Assembly: GCA_000431815.1 (NCBI GenBank)
Contig: FR889242.1
Coordinates: forward strand, 35,306 to 89,737
Direction: 5' to 3'
From: Butyrivibrio sp. CAG:318
Lineage (GTDB): Bacteria > Bacillota > Clostridia > Lachnospirales > Lachnospiraceae
DNA: 54,432 nt
The notes below the pieces were generated by a model. That model made no database searches and was not told where the DNA came from. It saw only the letters and a list, made by a program, of their open reading frames with translations. The first letter of the stretch is position 1. Every line of letters begins with the position of its first letter. This document shows, piece by piece, positions 1 through 7,856 of this stretch. A program made the translations under genes and the position numbers.

Positions 1-1337
1 CCGCTCTTGGTCTCAGGATCATATGTGCAATGCACTTCCGTAACATTACCGTCAGCATCCTTAACGCATCCTGTACATGTAACAAAATATGCATTCATAA
101 GACGTACTTCATTGCCAGGGAAAAGTCTGTAATATTTCTTCGGAGGCTCTTCCATGAAGTCCTCTCTCTCAATATACAGTTCCCTTGAGAAAGGTACTTT
201 TCTGGTTCCGAGTTCCGGATTCTCAAGATTATTGTCGACGTCAAGCATCTCCGTCTGTCCTTCCGGATAGTTGTCAATAATGAGCTTTACCGGATCAAGT
301 ACTGCCATTACACGGGATTTCTTAAGCTTAAGATCTTCTCTTATGCAATATTCAAGCATTGCATAGTCAACTGAACTGTTGGCCTTGGCAACGCCGACAA
401 GATCTACAAACATTCTTATGGACTCCGGTGTAAAACCGCGGCGTCTTAATGCCGCAAGTGATACGAGTCTTGGATCATCCCATCCATCTACAATTCCTTC
501 TTCGACAAGTTTCTTGATATATCTCTTACCTGTAACAACGTTAGTGAGATAAAGCTTGGCAAATTCAATCTGCTTAGGCGGATTCTCGTATTCAAGTTCA
601 CGCACAACCCAGTCGTAAAGCGGTCTGTGGTCTTCAAATTCCAGTGTACAGATCGAATGTGTAATTCCTTCCGTAGCATCTTCTATCGGGTGTGCAAAAT
701 CATACATAGGATATATGCACCACGCATCACCCTGTCTGTGATGTGTCTGATGAGCCACACGATATATTACAGGATCTCTCATGTTAATATTAGGTGAAGC
801 CATGTCAATCTTGGCACGGAGAACTTTCTCACCGTCCGCATAAAGTCCGTTCTTCATGTTCTCGAAAAGTTCAAGATTCTCCTCTATGCTTCTGTCACGA
901 TAAGGACTGTTCTTACCCGGTTTTGTAAGTGTTCCTCTGTATTCTCTTATCTCTTCTGCACTGAGGTCACACACATATGCCTTACCCTTCCTGATAAGCT
1001 TAACGGCTGCATCATACATGATCTGAAAATAATCTGATGCGAAGAAAAGTCTGTCTTCAAAATCCGCTCCGAGCCAGTTAACGTCTGCCTTGATGGATTC
1101 GACAAACTCGTCCTTCTCTTTGGTCGGGTTCGTATCATCAAATCTTAAATTAAACTGTCCGCCATATTCCTTGGCAAGACCGTAATTCAAAAGGATTGAC
1201 TTGGCATGTCCTATGTGAAGATAGCCGTTAGGCTCCGGTGGAAATCTGGTCTTGACGGTCTTACAATGACCCTCAGCCAGGTCCTTATCTATAATCTGTT
1301 CAATAAAATTCTTGGATATTACTGCTTCGTTATCCAT
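1..1337 (-). CDS. glnS: glutaminyl-tRNA synthetase, 3' end outside window
   Basis: Class I aminoacyl-tRNA synthetase that charges tRNA-Gln with glutamine in the cytoplasm. The first ~445 codons are present; the family is about 550 residues, so roughly the last 100 (C-terminal anticodon-binding beta-barrel end) lie beyond base 1. The start ATG at 1337 has a GGAGGAAG ribosome site. The HIGH motif reads PEPNGYLHIGH with HIGH at residues 41-44, and GWDDPR and LRRRGF, typical of GlnRS, follow later. The second class I signature is unusual: where E. coli has VMSKR this protein has VTGKRY (T269-R272). It diverges from tyrS, with its own promoter about 95 bases upstream. Identity is secure; the reading frame stays open to the window edge. 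Confidence 0.96.
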   Translation of the reverse strand, partial: MDNEAVISKNFIEQIIDKDLAEGHCKTVKTRFPPEPNGYLHIGHAKSILLNYGLAKEYGGQFNLRFDDTNPTKEKDEFVESIKADVNWLGADFEDRLFFASDYFQIMYDAAVKLIRKGKAYVCDLSAEEIREYRGTLTKPGKNSPYRDRSIEENLELFENMKNGLYADGEKVLRAKIDMASPNINMRDPVIYRVAHQTHHRQGDAWCIYPMYDFAHPIEDATEGITHSICTLEFEDHRPLYDWVVRELEYENPPKQIEFAKLYLTNVVTGKRYIKKLVEEGIVDGWDDPRLVSLAALRRRGFTPESIRMFVDLVGVAKANSSVDYAMLEYCIREDLKLKKSRVMAVLDPVKLIIDNYPEGQTEMLDVDNNLENPELGTRKVPFSRELYIEREDFMEEPPKKYYRLFPGNEVRLMNAYFVTCTGCVKDADGNVTEVHCTYDPETKS

Positions 1338-1439
1338 TTTTCTTCCTCCATGAAGTTCTAGTTATACTTATCATAATAATAACAGAACTACATAAAATTT
1401 ACAATCCCGCTTTTAATATTTTCAGCACAGCGCTATGAC

Positions 1440-1468
1440 ACTATAATACCTCTTTGCAAAAAAGTAAA
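1440..1468 (-). promoter_or_regulatory. probable sigma-A promoter of glnS
   Basis: On the minus strand TTTACT (1468-1463) and TATAGT (1445-1440) are separated by exactly 17 bases. It would give a leader of about 95 nt before glnS. No T-box or riboswitch signature was seen in that leader. Confidence 0.6.
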
Positions 1469-1512
1469 TATTTTTAACAAAATCTACACAATTACATTAA
1501 TTTAAAAAGGTA

Positions 1513-1541
1513 TTGACATCACAGATTCATTTACTTATAAT
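1513..1541 (+). promoter_or_regulatory. sigma-A promoter of the tyrS T-box transcript
   Basis: Perfect consensus TTGACA (1513-1518), 17-base spacer, TATAAT (1536-1541). Transcription should begin near 1548, just ahead of the T-box leader. Confidence 0.9.
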
Positions 1542-1548
1542 GCAACTA

Positions 1549-1833
1549 TACAAAGATAAAAGCCGTGACGGGAATAAGTAATATTGTATCTGAACCTACA
1601 GAAAGCAGCCGGTTGATGAGAGGCGCAGGGAATATATAATATGAATACCTCCCCGAGCTCCGCACCGAAAGTTATCCGGTAGGCTGCGGCGTATGCACAC
1701 GTTACAGTGCCGGGGTATCGTTGATTAACCGTACCCGATGAGACAGCGGATGTGAATCCGTTGTAAATAAAGGTGGTAACACGGCATGGTCGTCCTTTTG
1801 ATTTCACGATAAGTGGGATTGAGAGGATTTTTT
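1549..1833 (+). promoter_or_regulatory. tyrosine T-box leader of tyrS
   Basis: A T-box leader senses uncharged tRNA-Tyr and lets transcription continue into tyrS. The conserved T-box AGGTGGTAACACGG is at 1771-1784. Its bulge TGGT (1774-1777) can pair with an ACCA tRNA 3' end, as expected for tRNA-Tyr. A candidate specifier codon TAC (1646-1648, Tyr) lies in the GAATACC context of stem I. The segment CGTCCTTTT (1791-1799) can pair either with AAAGG of the T-box (antiterminator) or with the downstream terminator arm. Everything fits a tyrosine-specific T-box; only the exact stem I folding was not worked out. Confidence 0.93.
1793..1833 (+). terminator. T-box expression-platform terminator
   Basis: Left arm 1793-1807 and right arm 1813-1827 pair over 15 positions (several G-U) with loop GATAA, followed by TTTTTT (1828-1833). 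The left arm overlaps the antiterminator strand, so the two structures are mutually exclusive. Confidence 0.9.
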
Positions 1834-1857
1834 ATTATATCCAAAGGAGATTTGACA

Positions 1858-3078
1858 ATGGGAATTTATGAAGAACTTCAGGCAAGAGGCCTGATCGCAC
1901 AGGTAACGGATGAGCCGTTGATCCGCGACCTCATCAATAACGGAAAGGCTGTTTTCTACATCGGATTCGATCCTACCGCTGACAGCCTTCATGTAGGACA
2001 TTTCATGGCACTCTGTCTTATGAAGAGACTGCAGGAAGCCGGCAATAAGCCAATCGCTCTCATCGGTGGCGGAACAGCCATGATAGGTGACCCATCCGGA
2101 CGTAACGATATGCGTTCAATGATGACTAAGGAAACTATTGACCACAATGTTGAATGTTTCAAGAAACAGATGAGCCGTTTTATTGATTTTTCAGACGGAA
2201 AGGCTCTTCTTGTAAACAATGCCGACTGGCTCATGGACCTTAATTATATCGATGTTCTCCGTGAAATCGGACCTCATTTTTCGGTCAACAGGATGCTTAC
2301 GGCCGAATGTTACAAGCAGCGTATGGAAAAAGGCTTAAGTTTCCTCGAATTTAACTATATGATCATGCAGAGTTTTGATTTCTATACATTGTTCCAGAAA
2401 TACGGCTGCAACCTTCAGTTCGGCGGCGATGATCAGTGGAGCAATATGCTCGGCGGTACAGAACTCATCCGTCGTAAACTCGGCAAAGATGCTTCCGCAA
2501 TGACAATTACTCTTCTTCTCAATTCAGAGGGCAAGAAAATGGGTAAGACACAGAAGGGTGCCGTATGGCTTGACCCTGAGAAGACTTCACCTTATGAATT
2601 CTTCCAGTACTGGAGAAATGTGGATGATGCCGATGTTCTTAAGTGCATCAAGATGCTCACATTCCTTCCGCTTGATGAGATTGCCAAAATGGAAACATGG
2701 GAAGGCGCACAGCTTAATGAAGCCAAGGAGATTCTTGCATATGAGCTTACTGCTCTTGTTCATGGCCGCGAAGAAGCCGAAAAAGCACGTGAAAGCGCAC
2801 GTATGGCTTTCGGTTCCGGAGATATGAGCAATCTTCCTACAGCAACAGTCAGCGAGGATGATTTCCGTGATGGTGCGGTTGACCTTATAACCCTGCTGGT
2901 GAGCGGCGGCCTCTGTCCTACACGTTCCGATGCAAGGCGCAACATTGAACAGGGCGGCGTTACCGTCAACGGCGAGAAAGAAACCGACTTTAGAAAGACT
3001 TACTCCAGGGATGATTTCGGTGATGGAATCGTTCTTAAGAGAGGCAAGAAAAACTTCAAGAAAATGATACTCGGATAA
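1858..3078 (+). CDS. tyrS: tyrosyl-tRNA synthetase
   Basis: Charges tRNA-Tyr in the cytoplasm; 406 residues, normal for bacterial TyrRS. The HIGH-type motif is HVGH (residues 45-48), the second signature is KMGKT (227-231), and GGDDQWSN marks the tyrosine pocket. A C-terminal S4 RNA-binding domain (about 338-400) carries the VSGGL...SDARR..EQGGV pattern. The ATG at 1858 is chosen over an in-frame GTG at 1813 because AAAGGAG lies just before it, and 1813 is inside the T-box terminator hairpin. It is a single-gene transcript closed by a hairpin at 3092-3127. Confidence 0.98.
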   Translation: MGIYEELQARGLIAQVTDEPLIRDLINNGKAVFYIGFDPTADSLHVGHFMALCLMKRLQEAGNKPIALIGGGTAMIGDPSGRNDMRSMMTKETIDHNVECFKKQMSRFIDFSDGKALLVNNADWLMDLNYIDVLREIGPHFSVNRMLTAECYKQRMEKGLSFLEFNYMIMQSFDFYTLFQKYGCNLQFGGDDQWSNMLGGTELIRRKLGKDASAMTITLLLNSEGKKMGKTQKGAVWLDPEKTSPYEFFQYWRNVDDADVLKCIKMLTFLPLDEIAKMETWEGAQLNEAKEILAYELTALVHGREEAEKARESARMAFGSGDMSNLPTATVSEDDFRDGAVDLITLLVSGGLCPTRSDARRNIEQGGVTVNGEKETDFRKTYSRDDFGDGIVLKRGKKNFKKMILG

Positions 3079-3091
3079 CATATATAATCCA

Positions 3092-3127
3092 AAAAGAGCC
3101 GTGACATTATTAAGCCACGGCTCTTTT
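3092..3127. terminator. bidirectional intrinsic terminator between tyrS and the 3140-3835 gene
   Basis: AAAAGAGCCGTG (3092-3103) pairs perfectly with CACGGCTCTTTT (3116-3127). The A and T ends give a U-tract on either strand, so it can serve both convergent genes. Confidence 0.85.
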
Positions 3128-3139
3128 AATAAAAGTATA

Positions 3140-3835
3140 TTAGTGTTTGAAGAAACTTCCCATTGAAAAGCCTGTCGGCATCGGTATTGTAAACATATAA
3201 ATTGTCGCAAATACAAATGCAGCTATCGCAACTATCAATATAAACATACGGTTTGGAATATTCTTGAACATTCCTACTATACCTAACATAAACAGTACAA
3301 CCGAATATATAACCGTTACAAGTCCGAATGCATCTCCGTTGGCGTTATCTTTCTTACCCTGTTCCAGAAGCTCATCAGCCTCAGATATCTTATTCTGCGC
3401 CTCAGCAAAATAGCTGTCAATAAATCCTTCTTTATCAAAAGGCGAAACATCCTCTTTCTGCTCATCAGCCCATTTAATTGCATCATAAAGCGCATCTGAA
3501 CAATTGTCATTCAAAAGCTTGTCAAGCTTCCATTGAAGGCGGTCTGTCTCATCAGTATCGCCCTTTTCCTGTGCAAATGTGTAATCAATACGTACGCTTG
3601 TAATATCATTCCAAAGTATCATATCCTGCATAAGACTCTGAGAAGCCTCATTATACATGGAATTGCCCTCTGCAGATAAATTATTACTTGTCGTGTAATT
3701 CGTAGACTGATTACCTCCGTGAAGTGATCCTATCCATGATGCCCACGCTGTCGCAAGCGCTGTTATGCCGAGAAATACTGCTGTAAGTATCTCAATTATC
3801 TGTTCCTTGGATTTCTTAGTCTTTGTCTCGCTCAT
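3140..3835 (-). CDS. membrane protein of unknown function, DUF4337-like layout
   Basis: A 231-residue integral membrane protein. There is one N-terminal transmembrane segment (about 15-35), a charged, helix-rich central region (about 40-165) with several acidic stretches, and two C-terminal hydrophobic segments (about 170-190 and 197-218). This one-helix, soluble domain, two-helix layout resembles DUF4337 proteins, but I am not certain of the family. Its start is 9 bases downstream of the stop of the 3845-4228 gene, so the two are probably cotranscribed. Function is not recognised. Confidence 0.75.
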   Translation of the reverse strand: MSETKTKKSKEQIIEILTAVFLGITALATAWASWIGSLHGGNQSTNYTTSNNLSAEGNSMYNEASQSLMQDMILWNDITSVRIDYTFAQEKGDTDETDRLQWKLDKLLNDNCSDALYDAIKWADEQKEDVSPFDKEGFIDSYFAEAQNKISEADELLEQGKKDNANGDAFGLVTVIYSVVLFMLGIVGMFKNIPNRMFILIVAIAAFVFATIYMFTIPMPTGFSMGSFFKH

Positions 3836-3844
3836 TCTGTCCTC

Positions 3845-4228
3845 CTATAAGTCCATTGCTTCAAGTTCTTTCGCTGTATCAACTACAAGCTGCTCACATT
3901 TCTTAACATTGTCACCGGCCATTCCTCCAATTCCGTAGAACCCGTTTGTAACACTGTTGAGTGCCATATTTTTGGCCAGATTACCGACACCTGCCCTGTC
4001 CTGTTTCTGAATTGAATACTTATTCGTGCTCTTTCCGAAACCGGCAGCCATAACCCACACCTGATTCTGATCGTCCAGTGCCGGAAATGTTATTATGTAT
4101 GCAAAGCCATGCTTGGTAAGTTCCGGTACTCCGGCTGTAAATTCCTTATCCTTGATAGCCTCGTAAAGTTCCTGAATCGTGTATTTGTTTTTAAATTTTA
4201 CGTTTTTGATTTTTATTCCCAATGCCAT
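3845..4228 (-). CDS. small soluble protein of unknown function
   Basis: 127 residues with no signal peptide or membrane segment. The N-terminal half looks like a small alpha/beta domain (basic IKIKNVKFKNKYT start, then a predicted helix and two strands). The second half is Gly- and Asn-rich (NSVTNGFYGIGGMAGDN) followed by an acidic helix. AGGAGGTTGGTAAT precedes the ATG at 4228, so the start is firm. It is followed by the membrane protein at 3140-3835. I do not recognise the family. Confidence 0.7.
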   Translation of the reverse strand: MALGIKIKNVKFKNKYTIQELYEAIKDKEFTAGVPELTKHGFAYIITFPALDDQNQVWVMAAGFGKSTNKYSIQKQDRAGVGNLAKNMALNSVTNGFYGIGGMAGDNVKKCEQLVVDTAKELEAMDL

Positions 4229-4261
4229 ATTACCAACCTCCTGTTTACGGCTGTATCACAT

Positions 4262-4292
4262 AAATATAAGGGACTGCATTTAACGCAGTCCC
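4262..4292 (-). terminator. probable terminator after the TM2 gene
   Basis: GGGACTGC (4270-4277) and GCAGTCCC (4285-4292) form an 8-bp stem just past the stop codon at 4306. Only a weak U-rich tail follows on the minus strand, so termination may be partial. Confidence 0.55.
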
Positions 4293-4305
4293 AATTCTCA
4301 CCGTA

Positions 4306-4506
4306 CTAATTGGTTCCCCAAGGGTTACCGTTCTTATCAGTGAATTTACCCATACATACCTTGATGAAATCTACAAGCCAGCCGATTCCGAATACGCCGC
4401 CTGTAAGTAACCATAAGATTCCGGTTCCTATTTTTCCCGTAAGAAATCTATGAATTCCAAGTCCTCCAAGAAAAAATGTAAGAACTATAGCTGCTCCTTT
4501 ACTCAT
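4306..4506 (-). CDS. TM2 domain membrane protein
   Basis: A 66-residue protein with the TM2 pattern: a first hydrophobic segment ending in FFLGGLGIHRF, the KIGTGILWLLTGG turn, then GIGWLVDFIKV. TM2 proteins are small two-helix membrane proteins whose bacterial role is mostly unknown. The start at ATG 4506 is chosen because AAAGGAGTG sits 7 bases upstream; the frame stays open further upstream (to 4599), but that stretch covers the promoter. It is transcribed alone from the promoter at 4550-4578, divergent from the two-component genes. Confidence 0.88.
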   Translation of the reverse strand: MSKGAAIVLTFFLGGLGIHRFLTGKIGTGILWLLTGGVFGIGWLVDFIKVCMGKFTDKNGNPWGTN

Positions 4507-4549
4507 ATGTAGCACTCCTTTCATAATGTACTTATTACCAACGTAGTTT

Positions 4550-4578
4550 ATAATACTATCTGTAATAATCTTTTGCAA
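4550..4578 (-). promoter_or_regulatory. sigma-A promoter of the TM2 gene
   Basis: Minus strand TTGCAA (4578-4573), 17-base spacer, TATTAT (4555-4550). It sits upstream of the AAAGGAGTG site at the start of the gene. Confidence 0.65.
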
Positions 4579-4593
4579 TACATCTGGGATGAA

Positions 4594-4622
4594 TTGCATT
4601 TTTTCGGGATAAATGTTATAAT
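4594..4622 (+). promoter_or_regulatory. sigma-A promoter of the LytTR regulator-kinase operon
   Basis: TTGCAT (4594-4599), 17-base spacer, TATAAT (4617-4622), 35 bases before the TTG start at 4657. Its -35 is only 15 bases from that of the divergent TM2 promoter. Confidence 0.75.
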
Positions 4623-4656
4623 TTTACAGATATATGTGAATTAGGAGATTAAATAT

Positions 4657-5394
4657 TTGAAAATAGCTATAGTAGATGATATGCCCGATGAGGCTGCACA
4701 GCTTGCCGGATTTATTGACAAATGGTGTAATGACAGTTCAGTCGCATATGAATGTGATACATATCCGGATGGAAGTATATTTATTAACAACAGCCTGAAC
4801 GGGGAATATGATTTGATTTTTCTGGATATATATATGACAATTCTTAACGGTATTGAAACCGCGCGCGTTATACGTAACAGCAATAACAACTGCCATATCG
4901 TTTTTCTGACTTCAAGTACCGAACATATGCATGAGGCCTTCTCGGTGCATGCCTACGACTATATAATTAAGCCTGCCCGGTACCCGGATGTTTCAAGGGT
5001 TCTCACCGATTTATATAAATCGCATAACGATTTTTGCAATTATCTTGACATATATGCGGACAAACATGATTACCATATAGCATTTGGTGATGTGATCTCG
5101 GTTGAAGCCGATTCAAATTACTGCATCATAACAGCAGATATCCAATACCGTACAAGAGTTTCCTTTGGTCAGATAGAGAAGGAACTTATGGCAGACAAGC
5201 GTTTTCTCACAATAAACCGCGGACTTATCATTAATATGGATTATGTCCGCAACATGGATGACGGCATATGCACCTTTAAAAACGGTTGTATTTTTCCTCT
5301 CAACTCAAGGAAGGCACGCGGGCTCAAGCAGGCTTTCATAGATTATAATTTTATGTTACGTCATGAACGTAATGACAAAGGAGGTCTGGCATGA
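4657..5394 (+). CDS. LytTR-family response regulator
   Basis: A 245-residue AgrA-like regulator. The receiver domain (1-125) has the acidic pair D7-D8, phospho-acceptor D57 in LIFLDIYM, a conserved Thr/Ser region in FLTSS and a Lys in YIIKPA. A LytTR DNA-binding domain follows (about 135-235; FLTINRGLIINMDYV and FPLNSRKARGLKQAF are characteristic). LytTR proteins bind paired imperfect repeats upstream of target promoters. The start is TTG at 4657, with TAGGAGATT 7-15 bases upstream. The stop overlaps the next gene's ATG as ATGA, so regulator and kinase are translationally coupled. Confidence 0.95.
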   Translation: MKIAIVDDMPDEAAQLAGFIDKWCNDSSVAYECDTYPDGSIFINNSLNGEYDLIFLDIYMTILNGIETARVIRNSNNNCHIVFLTSSTEHMHEAFSVHAYDYIIKPARYPDVSRVLTDLYKSHNDFCNYLDIYADKHDYHIAFGDVISVEADSNYCIITADIQYRTRVSFGQIEKELMADKRFLTINRGLIINMDYVRNMDDGICTFKNGCIFPLNSRKARGLKQAFIDYNFMLRHERNDKGGLA

Positions 5395-6743
5395 ACACAT
5401 CTGTTTTTTTCTCCGACATTTTAGCCACTGCAATTGTTATACCGGGAATCCTTATGTGTATCATTCCGCTCCGCAGTAAATTACGAATAGCGCCATCGCA
5501 ATTTCTTCCATGGTATATCCCATTAGTATCAGTGTTATGCATATTCTCGGCTTACATCGAATGCCGCACCGGTGTTTTCGGAAACAGCCTTGCTTTTTTT
5601 ATCTTGCTGGCATTGTTGTGCGGTTCTTCGTTTGCCGCACTTAATCTTCCTCCGCTCAAGACATTGTACATTATATCACTGTCTTTGACTGTTATGTCAT
5701 TTGGCGGCATTATCTCATATATTGTTGACGGATACTTTTATCCCGGTACAAGTCCGCTCAACGGTAACCTCGGCATTGCAGTTCAGTGGATATTCAGTAT
5801 TATTATGATGGTTCTCGTGATCACAGTATTTTCCGGAAAAATCCTCTGGATTTTTGATAATCTCCACCTCAAACGCATATGGCGCCTGGCATGGCTTACC
5901 CCTGCCATCATCTCATTAGTCAATGTTATGATGGTTCCCAAAAACTACGCAAATATCCACGTCGGAAGGGTCTATAGCGTAATGATATTGATAATCGCCG
6001 TAAATTTTCTCGTATTTATCATATCACAGTTTATGTTCTTCACCATAGCGCGTTCCACAGTCGAGCATTATGAGGATCTGAATGCCATCCAGCTTCTTAA
6101 CATACAGGCAAGCCAGTATGAAGCTTTACGCGATTACATAGAATATACCGGGCGTATAAGACATGATTTCAAACATACCATAAGGACACTTTCTGCTTAT
6201 GCGGCTCAGAAGGACTATGATGCCCTTTGCAGTTACATAACCCAGTACAACAATGAGATACAGGCTGACAGCAGGCGTTATTTTTTCTGTGAACACAGCA
6301 GTACCAATGCTGTATTAAGTTATTACGCATTGATAGCAGACAAGTACAATATCCGTACGGACTGGAAAACAGATATTCTCGCCAATATTGCTATAGACGA
6401 TACAGTTCTCAGCATAGTATTCGGAAATCTTATAGAAAATGTAATAGAAGCCTGCTGCAAAATTCCGGAATCGGAACGTTATATAATATTAAACGCCGAT
6501 ACCCGGACCGAAGGCTGTCTCTACATAACCATGTCCAACAGTTTTAATGGAATTGTGCATAAAATGGGGTCGGATTTTATTTCCAGCAAAAAAGCCGGAC
6601 AGAATTCTTCTCCATCCGGCATAGGTCTTAAATCCATAGAAAAATCAGCCTCAAACCATAACGGCAGCTCCCGTTTCTATTATAAAGACAAAGTTTTTTA
6701 CAGCGATGTAATGCTACAATACAATAGCTCTACATCTGCATGA
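5391..6743 (+). CDS. GHKL (HPK10, AgrC-like) sensor histidine kinase
   Basis: A 450-residue membrane kinase partnered with the upstream LytTR regulator. The N-terminal half (about 5-225) has six or seven transmembrane helices and no extracellular loop of note, as in peptide-sensing AgrC-type kinases. The H-box is RHDFKHTIRTL, the N-box NLIENVIEAC, and the G-box GIGLKSI. Catalytic residues for ATP binding look intact. The gene converges on aroB with a 14-bp overlap of coding ends. No agrB/agrD-like peptide processing genes were found beside it, so its signal is unknown. Confidence 0.93.
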   Translation: MNTSVFFSDILATAIVIPGILMCIIPLRSKLRIAPSQFLPWYIPLVSVLCIFSAYIECRTGVFGNSLAFFILLALLCGSSFAALNLPPLKTLYIISLSLTVMSFGGIISYIVDGYFYPGTSPLNGNLGIAVQWIFSIIMMVLVITVFSGKILWIFDNLHLKRIWRLAWLTPAIISLVNVMMVPKNYANIHVGRVYSVMILIIAVNFLVFIISQFMFFTIARSTVEHYEDLNAIQLLNIQASQYEALRDYIEYTGRIRHDFKHTIRTLSAYAAQKDYDALCSYITQYNNEIQADSRRYFFCEHSSTNAVLSYYALIADKYNIRTDWKTDILANIAIDDTVLSIVFGNLIENVIEACCKIPESERYIILNADTRTEGCLYITMSNSFNGIVHKMGSDFISSKKAGQNSSPSGIGLKSIEKSASNHNGSSRFYYKDKVFYSDVMLQYNSSTSA

Positions 6744-7842
6744 TTATTTCACGCGCTTTTTCTTCGCTTATAGGTGTGGCATATACGTTTTCTCCGAATT
6801 GTACAACCGCTCCTATCCCTTTCTGTAATACAAATCTCAGGTGGCCGTCTCGTACTTTCTTATCGGTATAAAGCTTCTTTACAAGTTCGTCCCTGTCAAT
6901 ATACTCAGGAATTGCCACCGGCAGATGTGCTTTTGTAAGAAGTTTTACAAGTCTGTCAACTTCTGCCTCTGTCATGTATCCGAGGTTTTCCGACAGTCTT
7001 GCCTGTGCCACCAGCCCTATCGCGACAGCTTCGCCATGCAGAAGTCTGTAATCACTTACAGTTTCTATTGCACGCCCTACGGTATGGCCGAGATTAAGAA
7101 CCTCCCTGAGTCCGCTCTCACGTTCGTCTTTCATGACAACATGATATTTGATATTACAATTGCATTCCGCAATATGCACACACACATCGGAATCACATGC
7201 AAGAACTCTGTCCATATTATGTTCAAGATATTCAAAGAAATCTCTGTCTGCAAGGCAGGCATGTTTGATTGTCTCTGCCATTCCGCTGTATATTTCACGT
7301 TCCGGCAAAGTACTCCATGCAGCAATATCTATGTATACTTTACGAGGCTGGTTAAAGATGCCTATAAGATTCGTTGCAAGCGGTGTATCGACCGCTGTCT
7401 TACCGCCTATTGATGCATCTGCGGCTGCAAGAAGTGTGGTAGCATAATTAATAAACGGAATGCCTCTGCCATACGTTCCTGCCGTAAATCCTGCCACGTC
7501 AGTTACAACTCCGCCGCCTACGGCGATTATGCAGCAATCGCGCCTATATCCTTTGGACAACATGGTATCCTCTATAAATTCTTTGGTAGCCCTGGTCTTG
7601 CTTTTTTCTCCTGCCGGAAAAACAATGATATCCGCCTTATATCCTGCATCCAGTATCTTATTATATATATGTTTTGCATAAAGCTGTTCAACATTTGAAT
7701 CCGTAACCACCACAAATTTGTTGACAGATCCGGCAAGTCCTGCCGACAAATCTGCCACCAGCTTGTCCATAAGCCCGAATCCTATTTCAATATCATATGA
7801 ATCATCAACTTTCTTAACCAGTTCAACATTAAATACGCTCAT
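6730..7842 (-). CDS. aroB: 3-dehydroquinate synthase
   Basis: Second step of the shikimate pathway, converting DAHP to 3-dehydroquinate with NAD and a divalent metal; cytoplasmic, 370 residues, normal length. Signature stretches are AVGGGVVTDVAGFTAG (NAD binding), TTLLAAADASIGGKTAVD, and the metal ligands in EIYSGMAETIKHA and LNLGHTVGRAIE plus LLHGEAVAIG. The start at 7842 has a GAAGGAAGG site. It lies 14 bases after the ABC exporter genes and is probably the last gene of that transcript, which is not an obvious functional partnership. The 3' end overlaps the convergent kinase gene by 14 bases. Confidence 0.97.
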   Translation of the reverse strand: MSVFNVELVKKVDDSYDIEIGFGLMDKLVADLSAGLAGSVNKFVVVTDSNVEQLYAKHIYNKILDAGYKADIIVFPAGEKSKTRATKEFIEDTMLSKGYRRDCCIIAVGGGVVTDVAGFTAGTYGRGIPFINYATTLLAAADASIGGKTAVDTPLATNLIGIFNQPRKVYIDIAAWSTLPEREIYSGMAETIKHACLADRDFFEYLEHNMDRVLACDSDVCVHIAECNCNIKYHVVMKDERESGLREVLNLGHTVGRAIETVSDYRLLHGEAVAIGLVAQARLSENLGYMTEAEVDRLVKLLTKAHLPVAIPEYIDRDELVKKLYTDKKVRDGHLRFVLQKGIGAVVQFGENVYATPISEEKAREIIMQM

Positions 7843-7856
7843 AATCTACCTTCCTT

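Noticed and set aside
1813..1857. Upstream in-frame GTG start for tyrS
   Set aside because: It lies in the right arm of the T-box terminator; AAAGGAG directly precedes ATG 1858 and the family begins there.
2587..3216. 209-codon minus-strand frame over tyrS
   Set aside because: Antisense to a conserved gene, no ribosome site, no recognisable protein pattern; ends in the bidirectional terminator region.
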